Below are positions 33,187 through 40,175 of a DNA stretch of 40,175 nt, piece by piece (position 1 is the first letter of the stretch; every line of letters starts with the position of its first letter). A model generated the notes under the pieces. The model did no database searches, was not told where the DNA came from, and saw only the letters and a list, made by a program, of their open reading frames with translations. The DNA lies in contig PLRV01000032.1 in NCBI GenBank assembly GCA_003164925.1, positions 1-40,175 of the forward strand. The letters run 5' to 3'. The position numbers were made by a program, and so were the translations under genes. This DNA comes from Caulobacteraceae bacterium (lineage in GTDB: Bacteria > Pseudomonadota > Alphaproteobacteria > Caulobacterales > Caulobacteraceae).

Positions 33187-34698
33187 ATGAGCCAATCCTT
33201 ACTCCTGGCCCTGGATCAGGGTACCACCAGCACCCGGGCCATCGTGTTCGGGATGGATGGGCGGCAGCTCGCCCAGGCTGTGCGTCCCTTGGCGCAGTCC
33301 TATCCCGCAGACGGATGGGTGGAGCACGATGCCGAGGCGATCTGGCGGGCCTCGGTCGAGGTCCTGCGTGAGGCCGTGCAGGCCAGCGGCCATCCCTTAA
33401 GCCGCTTCGCAGCCTTGGGCGTGACCAACCAGCGTGAGACGGTGGTGGTGTGGGAGCGCTCCAGCGGTCGGCCGATCCATCCGGCCATCGTTTGGCAAGA
33501 TCGCCGCACGGCGGTCCAGTGCCAGAGCCTGCGTGACGCGGGCGCCGAGGCCGAGGTGGCGCAAACCACCGGCCTGCTCTTGGACCCTTATTTTTCGGCT
33601 ACCAAGATCGCCTGGATTCTCGATCACGTGCCAGGCGCGCGGCCGGCGGCGCAAGCGGGAGAACTCTTGGCCGGGACCATCGACGCCTGGCTGGTTTGGA
33701 AGCTGACCGATGGCGCGGTCCACGCCACGGACGCCACCAATGCCTCGCGCACCCTGTTGTACGACCTTCGCGCCGGTCGATGGACCGGGGCCATGGCCGA
33801 GATGTTCGCCGTCCCCCTCGTCCTGATGCCCGAGGTCCGCGACACGGCGGGCGACTACGGACAGACCGCCGCGACGGTGCTGGGGGCGCCGCTGCCCATC
33901 CGTGCGGTGGTGGGCGACCAGCAGGGCGCCCTGATGGGCCAGGGCTGCATCGCCGCCGGCCAGATGAAGGCGACCTACGGCACTGGGTGCTTCATGCTGC
34001 TCCATACCGGTGAGCAGGCGCATAGGTCCGCAGCCCGCTTGCTCACGACGGTGGCGGCGCAGTTGAACGGACGCGCGACCTATGCGCTGGAAGGCTCCCA
34101 GTTCATCGCCGGCGCCGCCATCCAGTGGGTCGAACAGGCTTTCGGCGTACAAGGCGGGCCCCGGGCGGTGGAGGCCCTGGCGGCCCGAGCCAGGCCCGAC
34201 CACGGCGTGGTGCTGGTGCCCGCCTTCACCGGGCTGGGAGCGCCCTGGTGGGACGCGGACGCACGCGGGGCCCTGCTGGGCCTGACCCGCGACAGCGGTC
34301 TGGCGGACATCAGCGCGGCGGCGTTCGACGGCTGCGCCCTACAGACGCGCGACCTGATCGAGGCCATGGCCAAGGATGCGCCCGAGGCCTTTGGCGCGCA
34401 GGCCGTGCTCAAGATCGACGGCGGCATGGCCTCGAGCGCCCTTTTCCGTCGGCGCCTGGCCGACCTGACCGGCATAACGGTGCGAACGAGCCAGACCGTC
34501 GAGGCCACGGCCTTGGGCGCGGCCTTGTTCGCGGGCATGGGCGCGGGCCTTTTCGGATCGGCGCAGGCGGCGATCGCGGGTCTGGCGGCGGGCGACGGCG
34601 AGACGGCTGCGCCGACGATGGATGCCCGGGGCCGCGAAAGCGCCTATGCGCGGTGGACGGACGCGGTGGCTCGCGTCAGGAACCGGCCGCCGTCTTGA
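33187..34698 (+). CDS. glpK: Glycerol kinase
   Basis: Glycerol kinase makes glycerol 3-phosphate from glycerol and ATP. The 503-residue product has LALDQGTTSTRAIVFG at the start, TNQRETVVVWERSSGRPIHP with the substrate-contacting R-E pair, GDQQGALMGQGC and the FAGMGAGLFGS C-terminal block of the FGGY family. GGGAGG lies five bases before the ATG. It stands alone; no glpF, glpD or glpR is nearby. Its last 23 bases overlap the convergent cytochrome gene. Confidence 0.97.
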   Translation: MSQSLLLALDQGTTSTRAIVFGMDGRQLAQAVRPLAQSYPADGWVEHDAEAIWRASVEVLREAVQASGHPLSRFAALGVTNQRETVVVWERSSGRPIHPAIVWQDRRTAVQCQSLRDAGAEAEVAQTTGLLLDPYFSATKIAWILDHVPGARPAAQAGELLAGTIDAWLVWKLTDGAVHATDATNASRTLLYDLRAGRWTGAMAEMFAVPLVLMPEVRDTAGDYGQTAATVLGAPLPIRAVVGDQQGALMGQGCIAAGQMKATYGTGCFMLLHTGEQAHRSAARLLTTVAAQLNGRATYALEGSQFIAGAAIQWVEQAFGVQGGPRAVEALAARARPDHGVVLVPAFTGLGAPWWDADARGALLGLTRDSGLADISAAAFDGCALQTRDLIEAMAKDAPEAFGAQAVLKIDGGMASSALFRRRLADLTGITVRTSQTVEATALGAALFAGMGAGLFGSAQAAIAGLAAGDGETAAPTMDARGRESAYARWTDAVARVRNRPPS

Positions 34699-35206
34699 GA
34701 TAGGCGATCACGTCGATGCGATCCTTGGCGTTGGGCAGGCCGACGAAGGTCATCTTGGTGCCCTCGACCATTTGGCCTGGATTGGCGAGCCAGGTGTCAA
34801 GATGTTTGGGGTCCCAGGACCAGTCGGCCTTCTTCATGGCGTCTGAATAGATATACCCGGCAAGGGAGCCAGCCTTACGGCCGATCACGCCGTGCAGATT
34901 GGGCCCGACCATGTCGGGCGCGCCCGCGACGATGGCATGGCAGGCCAGACAGAGCGCGAACTTGGCTTGGCCGTTATCCGGATCGCCGGTGTTGTAGGGG
35001 GGGGGGAGATCGGCCAAGGCGGCTGTTTGATTGACCGGCGCCGCGGGCGCCGCGGACGCCTCAGCCGTCTCGGACGGAGCCGGCGCGGCCGAGATGGAAG
35101 GGGTCTGCGCTGGAGGCGGGGCTGAGGGCGAGCTGGAGGGCCCACAGCCGACTGTTAAGGCGCTGAGCGAGATCAGACCGAGTTGGGGCAAGCGAATACG
35201 GATCAT
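34676..35206 (-). CDS. Lipoprotein-like class I cytochrome c
   Basis: The 176-residue product has a signal sequence ending LTVGC, so C21 may be lipidated, although the -3 residue is not typical. An A/P/S-rich linker (about 22-67) follows, then a class I cytochrome c domain with heme site CLACH (C86, C89, H90) and axial methionine M142 in GTKMTFVG. It would carry electrons in the periplasm, tethered to the membrane. The start is the ATG at 35206, after GGGAG. The coding strand has ten C in a row (34997-35006) at residues 67-70, before the heme motif. The 3' end overlaps glpK. Confidence 0.9.
   Translation of the reverse strand: MIRIRLPQLGLISLSALTVGCGPSSSPSAPPPAQTPSISAAPAPSETAEASAAPAAPVNQTAALADLPPPYNTGDPDNGQAKFALCLACHAIVAGAPDMVGPNLHGVIGRKAGSLAGYIYSDAMKKADWSWDPKHLDTWLANPGQMVEGTKMTFVGLPNAKDRIDVIAYLKTAAGS
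34997..35006 (+). repeat. Ten-base G homopolymer inside the cytochrome gene
   Basis: Ten consecutive G on the plus strand code for the PPP of LPPPYNTG in the cytochrome c gene. Gain or loss of one base would shift the frame before the heme motif, either as phase variation or as sequencing error. Confidence 0.9.
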
Positions 35207-35296
35207 GCAAATCTCCCGCCCCGCAGTTTGGCCGGGGCGGGCGCAAGCTAACTCAGCGCCGCGCGGTTTCAACCATGAGAAGGTGAGATTTTCCCC

Positions 35297-35626
35297 CTAG
35301 TTGGAGGTGTGCGGCCTAAGTAGATAGCAGCCGCGGCGGAAGCCCTGGAACATGAGGGGAATCTGCGGGTGCCCTATAGGTTCGCCGCTGTTGTCCGGCT
35401 CCAGGTTCTGTTCGGCGACATAGGCCACGTAGGAGCCTTCGTCGTTCTCGGCCAACAGATGATAGAAGGGCTGCTCGCGCCCCGGCCGGGACTCCTCGGG
35501 AATGGACAGGTACCAGGCCTCGGAATGGGCGTATTGCGGATCGACGTCGAACACCACGCCCCGGAACGGCAGCAACCGGTGGCGGACGACCTGGCCAAGA
35601 GCGAATCGGGCAAGACGAATGGTCAT
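35297..35626 (-). CDS. hspQ: Heat shock protein HspQ
   Basis: The 109-residue product matches HspQ: FALGQVVRHRLLPFRGVVFD, then EAWYLSIPEESRP, QPFYHLLAENDEGSYVAYV and EQNLEPDNSGEPIGHPQ. HspQ is a small hexameric protein that helps specific proteolysis by Lon in enteric bacteria. The ATG at 35626 is preferred over a GTG at 35632; no strong ribosome site is seen. It is divergent from the Ppx/GppA gene, with 139 bases between the starts. Confidence 0.9.
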   Translation of the reverse strand: MTIRLARFALGQVVRHRLLPFRGVVFDVDPQYAHSEAWYLSIPEESRPGREQPFYHLLAENDEGSYVAYVAEQNLEPDNSGEPIGHPQIPLMFQGFRRGCYLLRPHTSN

Positions 35627-35765
35627 GCTCACAGCATAGGCCGCAGGCCTGACCCTAAGGTGAACGGAATGCTCACCGCCCGGCTATCTCCTTTCGGGAA
35701 GCGGCGGGTCTTGTTACAGTCATCGCGAAGCGGCGGCCGCCACGGGCGCCCACGGATTAAAATTG

Positions 35766-36884
35766 ATGTCTCAGGCGTTTGAACCGCCCCGCGACCTGCC
35801 GAACGGCGGCGGCGCCGGCGGACGCCAGAGGGGAAGCGAGGGCCAGTTCTACGCCGCGCTCGACCTTGGCACGAACAATTGTCGGCTGCTCATCGCCCGG
35901 CCGTCGCCTGACGGCTTCAGGGTCAGCGAGGCCTTTTCCAGCATTGTGCGACTGGGCGAGGGGTTGACCCAGACCGGGCGTCTGCAAGACCGCGCCATGG
36001 ACAGGGCCATGTCTGCTTTGCAGATATGCGCGGATAAGATCGCGCGAAGGGGCTGCCGACGGGTGCGGGCGGTGGCGACCCAGGCTTGCCGTTCGGCCGA
36101 GAATGGGGCGGTTTTCATTGAACGGGTCAGACGACAGACCGGGATTGATCTGCAGGTGATCAGCCCCAGCGAGGAGGCCCGTCTTTCGGTGGCCGGCTGT
36201 CTTAACCTGCTGGACCGGACGCAGGATGCGGCCTTGGTGATCGACGTCGGCGGCGGCTCTACGGAGCTGTCGTGGGTGGACCTGAAGGCCGAGGGCCTGG
36301 ATCAGGCGACTCGCAGCTTCGCGCCCCAGAAATTGCCGGTGCGCGCCTGGATGTCGGCGCCGGTGGGCGTGGTCACCCTAGCCGAACGCTTTCCGGAGGA
36401 CTGCGACGACCGTCCAGGCTGGTACCGCGCCATGGTGGAGGCGATGAAGGTCCACATCGAGCAAGCCGGCGACGCCGAAGTGCTGCGTTCGGCCTTCGCC
36501 GCCGGCCGCGCTCACCTGGTGGGCACATCCGGCGCGATAACCAGCCTGGCAGGCCTGCACCTGGGCCTGAAGCGCTACGACCGTCGCCGCGTGGACGGCC
36601 TTTGGATGACCCGCGAGGAATGCGAACGCATCGCCTTACGCCTTCTCGCAGTCGATGTGGAGGCGCGCGCCGCCGAGCCCTGTATCGGTCCTGAGCGGGC
36701 CGATCTGGTCCTGGCTGGGGCGGCCATCCTGCAGGCTGTGCAGGAACTCTGGCCATGCGAGCGGGTGCGCGTGGCCGACCGAGGCTTGCGCGAAGGGTTG
36801 CTGCTGTCACTGATGGCCGAGCCGTTGCGCCGTCGTCGCCACCGCCGTGGCCGGCCACGCAGCGCAGTCCAGGTGTCCACATGA
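35766..36884 (+). CDS. Ppx/GppA phosphatase family protein
   Basis: The 372-residue protein has the ASKHA ATPase-like fold of exopolyphosphatases and pppGpp phosphatases. Visible sites are ALDLGTNNCRLL (about 31-42), RVRAVATQACRSAEN, the glycine-rich VIDVGGGSTEL and VGTSGAITSLAGLHL. It hydrolyses polyphosphate or pppGpp; the two activities cannot be told apart by motif. The N-tail is glycine-rich. The ATG at 35766 overlaps an upstream TTG. Its stop overlaps the rlmE start (ATGA). Confidence 0.9.
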   Translation: MSQAFEPPRDLPNGGGAGGRQRGSEGQFYAALDLGTNNCRLLIARPSPDGFRVSEAFSSIVRLGEGLTQTGRLQDRAMDRAMSALQICADKIARRGCRRVRAVATQACRSAENGAVFIERVRRQTGIDLQVISPSEEARLSVAGCLNLLDRTQDAALVIDVGGGSTELSWVDLKAEGLDQATRSFAPQKLPVRAWMSAPVGVVTLAERFPEDCDDRPGWYRAMVEAMKVHIEQAGDAEVLRSAFAAGRAHLVGTSGAITSLAGLHLGLKRYDRRRVDGLWMTREECERIALRLLAVDVEARAAEPCIGPERADLVLAGAAILQAVQELWPCERVRVADRGLREGLLLSLMAEPLRRRRHRRGRPRSAVQVST

Positions 36885-37597
36885 CCGACGAGATCCCGCC
36901 GCCGCCGCGCAAACGCATGGTCCGTGCGCCCACGGGCGGCGAGGATTCTGGGCGCGGCGAATCCGTGCGGGTGAAGACCGCCAAGCGACGGACAAGCTCC
37001 TCCCAGGCCTGGCTGGCGCGCCAGCTCAATGATCCCTTCGTGGTCGCGGCGAAGGCGCAAGGCTATCGCGCCAGAGCCGCGTTCAAGCTGACGGAGATCG
37101 ACGACAGGTTTCATGTAATCCGGCCGGGCGGGCGCATCGTCGACCTGGGCTGCGCGCCGGGGGGCTGGCTGCAGGTGGCCGTTGAGCGCAAGACCGGCGC
37201 CGTCGCCGGCGTGGACCTTCTGCCGGTCGATCCGGTGGCCGGCGCGCACATCCTGCAAATGGATTTCACCGATCCCACCTGCGGGCCGCAGCTCCTGGCG
37301 CTTTTGGACGGGCCGCCGGACCTGGTCCTGTCGGACATGGCGCCCAACACCGTCGGTCATCGCATCACCGACCATTTGCGTATCGCCGGCCTGGTGGAGG
37401 CCGCCATCGATTTCGCCATCAACTCTCTAAAGCCCGGCGGGTCCTTCGTGGCCAAGGCGTTTCAAGGCGGGCAGACCGACGAGATTCTCGGGCGCCTACG
37501 CCGCCATTTCGTCAAGGTCCGCTTCGTCAAGCCCAAAGCCAGCCGCCAGGACTCCTCGGAACTGTTTCTGGTGGCCACCGGATTCAAGGGACGCTAG
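36881..37597 (+). CDS. rlmE: 23S rRNA (uridine-2'-O-)-methyltransferase RlmE
   Basis: RlmE (FtsJ) methylates U2552 of 23S rRNA and helps 50S assembly. The 238-residue product shows the K-D-K-E tetrad: K69 (RARAAFKL), D152 (LSDMAPN), K192 (FVAKAFQG) and E227 (SSELFLV). VDLGCAPGGW (about 88-96) binds SAM. The N-tail of about 50 residues is basic and proline-rich, longer than in E. coli. The ATG at 36881 overlaps the Ppx/GppA stop. The stop codon is directly followed by a 51-base hairpin. Confidence 0.95.
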   Translation: MTDEIPPPPRKRMVRAPTGGEDSGRGESVRVKTAKRRTSSSQAWLARQLNDPFVVAAKAQGYRARAAFKLTEIDDRFHVIRPGGRIVDLGCAPGGWLQVAVERKTGAVAGVDLLPVDPVAGAHILQMDFTDPTCGPQLLALLDGPPDLVLSDMAPNTVGHRITDHLRIAGLVEAAIDFAINSLKPGGSFVAKAFQGGQTDEILGRLRRHFVKVRFVKPKASRQDSSELFLVATGFKGR

Positions 37598-37646
37598 AGC
37601 CGTTTCCGATCTGATAGATTCGATCAGATCGGATAAAAATGGCTCT
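37596..37646. repeat. Palindromic element A after rlmE
   Basis: AGAGCC (37596-37601) pairs with GGCTCT (37641-37646), and the inner CCGATCTGAT (37606-37615) pairs with ATCAGATCGG (37623-37632). The first arm overlaps the rlmE stop codon. It may serve as its transcription end or as a mobile palindrome. Confidence 0.85.
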
Positions 37647-37659
37647 ACTTCATATAGCT

Positions 37660-37709
37660 AGAGCATTTTTTGATCCGATAACCGCGTCACACTTATCGGA
37701 AAATGCTCT
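37660..37709. repeat. Palindromic element B (AGAGCATTTT type)
   Basis: AGAGCATTTT (37660-37669) pairs with AAAATGCTCT (37700-37709), with an inner CCGATAA/TTATCGG stem. This type of palindrome is widespread between alphaproteobacterial genes. It stands directly beside the next repeat copy. Confidence 0.9.
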
Positions 37710-37710
37710 T

Positions 37711-37772
37711 GAGCCGGATGGCTTCTCTCGAAGTCTGAAATCCGGCTCTACATGTTTGAATCTAGAGCACGA
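37711..37772 (+). repeat. Interspersed palindromic repeat, copy next to element B
   Basis: GAGCCGGAT, GGCTTC, TCTC, GAAGTC, TGA and ATCCGGCTC form the same hairpin as the copy at 30473 with few changes (37711-37748). CTACATGTTTGAATCTAGAG follows and the element ends near 37772. Confidence 0.9.
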
Positions 37773-37883
37773 CCTTGACGTCCGCCACAGCGGTCCGTTC
37801 TCGGATATAGAATACCGCTTTCGCCGGGTCCGATTCGCCCCCGGCGGCGCATCCATGCGGCTGATGCGCCTGTGGAGGGATGC

Positions 37884-38522
37884 ATGCGTTGGTTTCACGC
37901 CCTGTTGCCCCGCGAGGACAGTTTCTTCGACTGGTTCGTCGAGCATGCGCAGATTTTGCTCAAGGGCGCCGAGGCTCTGCGGGAATTGCTCGCGGGCGGG
38001 GAGGGCGTTCCGGCGGCCTGCGCGGAGATCATGCGCCAGGAGCACGCGGCCGATGACGTGACCCGCGAGGTCATGCTCGCCGTGCGCCGCACCTTCATCA
38101 CGCCGTTCGATCGCAGCGATATCCGCGAGTTGACCGTCTCGCTCGATGACGCGATCGATCAGATGCAGAAGACCGCCAAGTCGATCATCCTGTTCGAGAT
38201 GCGCGAGTTCCAGCCGCAGATGCGCGAACTGGGCGATCTGGCGATCCAGGCCGCCTATCTCACGCTGGAGGCCACCGAGCTGCTGCGGGGCATGGGCAAG
38301 AACGCCAGCCGGCTAAACGCTATCGCGGAGGCGGTGACCCGGATCGAGGACCGGTCGGACGAAGTCTATGATCAGGGCATGAAGGCCCTGCTCAAGGCCG
38401 GGCGTGAACACCCGATGGATTTCATCGCCGGCGCCGATGTCTATGACCACCTGGAGAAGGTGATCGACCGCTTCGAGGATGTGGCCAACCACATCAGCGG
38501 CATCCTGCTCGAGCACCTCTAG
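37884..38522 (+). CDS. DUF47/PhoU-like phosphate transport regulator
   Basis: The 212-residue all-helical protein matches DUF47 (PhoU-like, YkaA family), which pairs with Pit transporters. Blocks include EIMRQEHAADDVTREVML, FITPFDRSDIRELTVSLDDA with metal-binding acidic residues, and HLEKVIDRFEDVANHISGI. GGAGG lies five bases before the ATG at 37884; an earlier ATG at 37872 overlaps that site. It is four bases before the Pit gene, so the two form a functional pair. Confidence 0.93.
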   Translation: MRWFHALLPREDSFFDWFVEHAQILLKGAEALRELLAGGEGVPAACAEIMRQEHAADDVTREVMLAVRRTFITPFDRSDIRELTVSLDDAIDQMQKTAKSIILFEMREFQPQMRELGDLAIQAAYLTLEATELLRGMGKNASRLNAIAEAVTRIEDRSDEVYDQGMKALLKAGREHPMDFIAGADVYDHLEKVIDRFEDVANHISGILLEHL

Positions 38523-38526
38523 CGTC

Positions 38527-39537
38527 GTGGCCGCTCTTTCCGCCTCTTCCCTGACCCTGTTCCTGCTGGTGGCGGTGGCCCTGCTGTTCGATTTCCTGAA
38601 CGGCCTGCACGACGCGGCCAACTCCATCGCCACTATCGTCTCCACTAGGGTGTTGAAGCCCCGATACGCGGTGATATGGGCGGCCTTCTTCAATTTCGTG
38701 GCCTTTCTGTTCTTCGGCGTGCACGTGGCCCGCACCGTGGGTTCAGGAATTGTCGACGTGCACATCGTCACCGACCGAGTGATCTTCGCGGCCCTGGCGG
38801 GGGCCATCGCCTGGAACATCATCACCTGGATGGCGGGAATACCCTCGTCTTCGTCTCATGCCCTGGTCGGAGGCTTGGTGGGCGCGGGCCTGGCCAAGGC
38901 GGGCTTCTCTGCCATCGTCTGGAAGGGCGTGGGGCAGACCGCCGCCGGGGTCGTGATGTCGCCCGCGTTCGGCTTCCTGCTGGCCCTGGTCCTGGTGCTC
39001 GCTGTGTCCTGGCTGTTCGTGCGCGCGTGGCCGGGACAGGTGGACCGCGTGTTCCGGCGGCTGCAGTTCGTGTCGGCGTCGCTCTATTCTCTGGGCCATG
39101 GCGGCAACGACGCGCAGAAGACCATGGGCGTGATCGCGGTGTTGCTGTTTGCCCATTCCCGCGCCAAGGGCAGCTTCGATGTTCCGCTGTGGGTCATTCT
39201 GGCCTGCCAGAGCGCCATGGCGCTGGGAACCCTATTCGGCGGCTGGCGCATTGTTCACACCATGGGGTCTAAGATCACACGACTCAGCCCCATGCAGGGC
39301 TTCTGCGCCGAAACGGGAGGAGCTATCACCTTGTTCGCCGCCACCTATCTGGGCGTGCCGGTTTCGACCACACACACCATCACCGGCGCCATCGTGGGCG
39401 TAGGCGCAGCTCGGCGGACCTCGGCGGTGCGCTGGGGCGTGGCGCGCCGCATTGTGATCGCCTGGATCGTCACCATGCCCATGGCCGGTCTGATGAGCGC
39501 CGCGGCGTTCTTTCTGGCCGGGCGAGTTCTGGCGTGA
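38527..39537 (+). CDS. pit: Low-affinity inorganic phosphate transporter, Pit family
   Basis: The 336-residue membrane protein has about ten helices and the two signature repeats of PHO4/Pit: FDFLNGLHDAANSIATIVST near the start and LGHGGNDAQKTMGVIA in the middle. GIPSSSSHALVGG and GVPVSTTHTITGA complete the duplicated fold. It imports metal-phosphate with protons. The start is taken as the GTG at 38527, as the frame extends back into the DUF47 gene; no clear ribosome site is seen. Its stop overlaps the NUDIX start (GTGA). Confidence 0.94.
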   Translation: MAALSASSLTLFLLVAVALLFDFLNGLHDAANSIATIVSTRVLKPRYAVIWAAFFNFVAFLFFGVHVARTVGSGIVDVHIVTDRVIFAALAGAIAWNIITWMAGIPSSSSHALVGGLVGAGLAKAGFSAIVWKGVGQTAAGVVMSPAFGFLLALVLVLAVSWLFVRAWPGQVDRVFRRLQFVSASLYSLGHGGNDAQKTMGVIAVLLFAHSRAKGSFDVPLWVILACQSAMALGTLFGGWRIVHTMGSKITRLSPMQGFCAETGGAITLFAATYLGVPVSTTHTITGAIVGVGAARRTSAVRWGVARRIVIAWIVTMPMAGLMSAAAFFLAGRVLA

Positions 39538-40043
39538 GAAAGACCATCGGCATCCAATACGGGGCTCTGCCGTACCGTATCCATGGCCGGCGGGTTGAGA
39601 TTCTGCTGATCACGTCACGCGCGACCCGCCGCTGGGTGATTCCGAAAGGTTGGCCGATGAAGGGGCTTCGGCCCCAGGACGCGGCGGCGGTGGAAGCCAC
39701 CGAGGAGGCGGGACTGATCGGCGAGATCGAGGACCGTCCCATCGGTTCGTACCGTTATCTGAAGGCGCTCAAGGACGGCCGCTGCATCGCCGTTCAGGTG
39801 ATCCTCTTTCCGTTTCTGGTCCAAGGACAGGAGGAGAGTTGGAAGGAAATGGGCCAGCGTGAGGCCAGCTGGTTCCGCTATCAACGCGCCGCCGGCCGGG
39901 TGGCCGAACCCAGCCTGCGCCGCTTGATCCGCGAATTCGGCAAGGCCCGGACGCCGGGGGTCTGGGCCAGCGCGCTGAGCCACCGGACGATCCGCTGGGG
40001 CCTGGGCCTCCTGCGTACGTCCGAACCGTCGCGGGCCGCCTGA
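39534..40043 (+). CDS. NUDIX hydrolase with altered Nudix box
   Basis: The 169-residue product is a NUDIX hydrolase of the diphosphoinositol-polyphosphate-like group. It shows RRWVIPKGWPMKGL, then VEATEEAGL where the family box is REUxEExGU. Aligned to G-x5-E-x7-R-E-U-x-E-E-x-G-U, the first E is L and the R is V, while the three glutamates of VEATEE and the last G remain. SWFRYQRAAGRVAEPSLRRLI resembles related bacterial members. It may hydrolyse an X-linked diphosphate. The GTG overlaps the Pit stop by four bases, so it may be translated with it. Confidence 0.88.
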   Translation: MRKTIGIQYGALPYRIHGRRVEILLITSRATRRWVIPKGWPMKGLRPQDAAAVEATEEAGLIGEIEDRPIGSYRYLKALKDGRCIAVQVILFPFLVQGQEESWKEMGQREASWFRYQRAAGRVAEPSLRRLIREFGKARTPGVWASALSHRTIRWGLGLLRTSEPSRAA

Positions 40044-40175
40044 GCTTAGACTTCGGCCAGCCCCTTCCCCTGCACCCCGGGTCACGTTATGCGCGGCCCG
40101 CAAAACGGAGACTCCCCTATGGAGAGCCCGTAATACTCCCCGCGACCGTAGTGGATGGGGCGATGAACCGAGAAG

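Noticed and set aside
40082-40175. C-terminus of a minus-strand gene entering from the right edge
   Set aside because: A 31-codon open frame ends at 40082-40084 and reads HYGRGEYYGLSIGESPF in part, but no family is recognised and the stretch is too short to call.

Overview
The window reads as the chromosome of a high-GC alphaproteobacterium, most likely Caulobacterales (Caulobacter/Phenylobacterium-like). This rests on the murA-DUF2948-hisD-UPF0262 gene order, a tRNA-His with A73 and no extra 5' G, several TonB/ExbD genes, DUF2336 proteins, HspQ, and palindromic repeats containing TCTAGAGC. The placement is inferred from gene content and order; no database was searched.

Positions 1-14.8 kb look accessory. 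From left to right they hold two tandem DUF6644 membrane proteins (the first cut by the window edge), a glutathione S-transferase, a lipocalin-like protein, and a minus-strand operon for an NAD-dependent molybdenum formate dehydrogenase (fdsG-fdsB-fdsA-fdsD-fdhD). A 3' remnant of an IS3-family element abuts the upstream end of that operon. Next is a minus-strand cluster with a TonB-dependent receptor, two exported SnoaL/NTF2-like proteins and two exported paralogues of an unnamed family. A divergent GntR/FCD regulator sits at its head. The block ends at the 3' end of a tRNA-Thr gene, where a 12-bp duplication of the tRNA end suggests an old attachment site.

Positions 15-21 kb are conserved core genes in tight plus-strand order: a small basic protein, murA, DUF2948, hisD, UPF0262, a low-molecular-weight phosphatase-like protein, maf, a short RNase E/G-like protein and yacG, followed by a convergent tRNA-Phe. 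An 835-bp non-coding stretch follows with two notable repeats. It leads into exbB-exbD-tonB, a strong terminator, tRNA-His with its own promoter, and a second exbD. The Ton genes could energise receptors such as the one at 11.4-13.7 kb.

Positions 25-33 kb hold a ThiO-like FAD oxidoreductase, an SLT-domain protein, a membrane hybrid histidine kinase with a degenerate receiver, two DUF2336 proteins, a stand-alone Hpt protein and NAD kinase. The kinase, Hpt and DUF2336 genes suggest a local phosphorelay neighbourhood. Positions 33-40 kb hold glycerol kinase, a lipoprotein-like cytochrome c, hspQ, a Ppx/GppA phosphatase with rlmE, a palindrome-rich intergenic region, and a phosphate-transport pair (DUF47/PhoU-like plus Pit) with an overlapping NUDIX gene.

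Start codons were moved from the longest open frame wherever a ribosome binding site, signal peptide or family N-terminus pointed elsewhere. Each entry states this.
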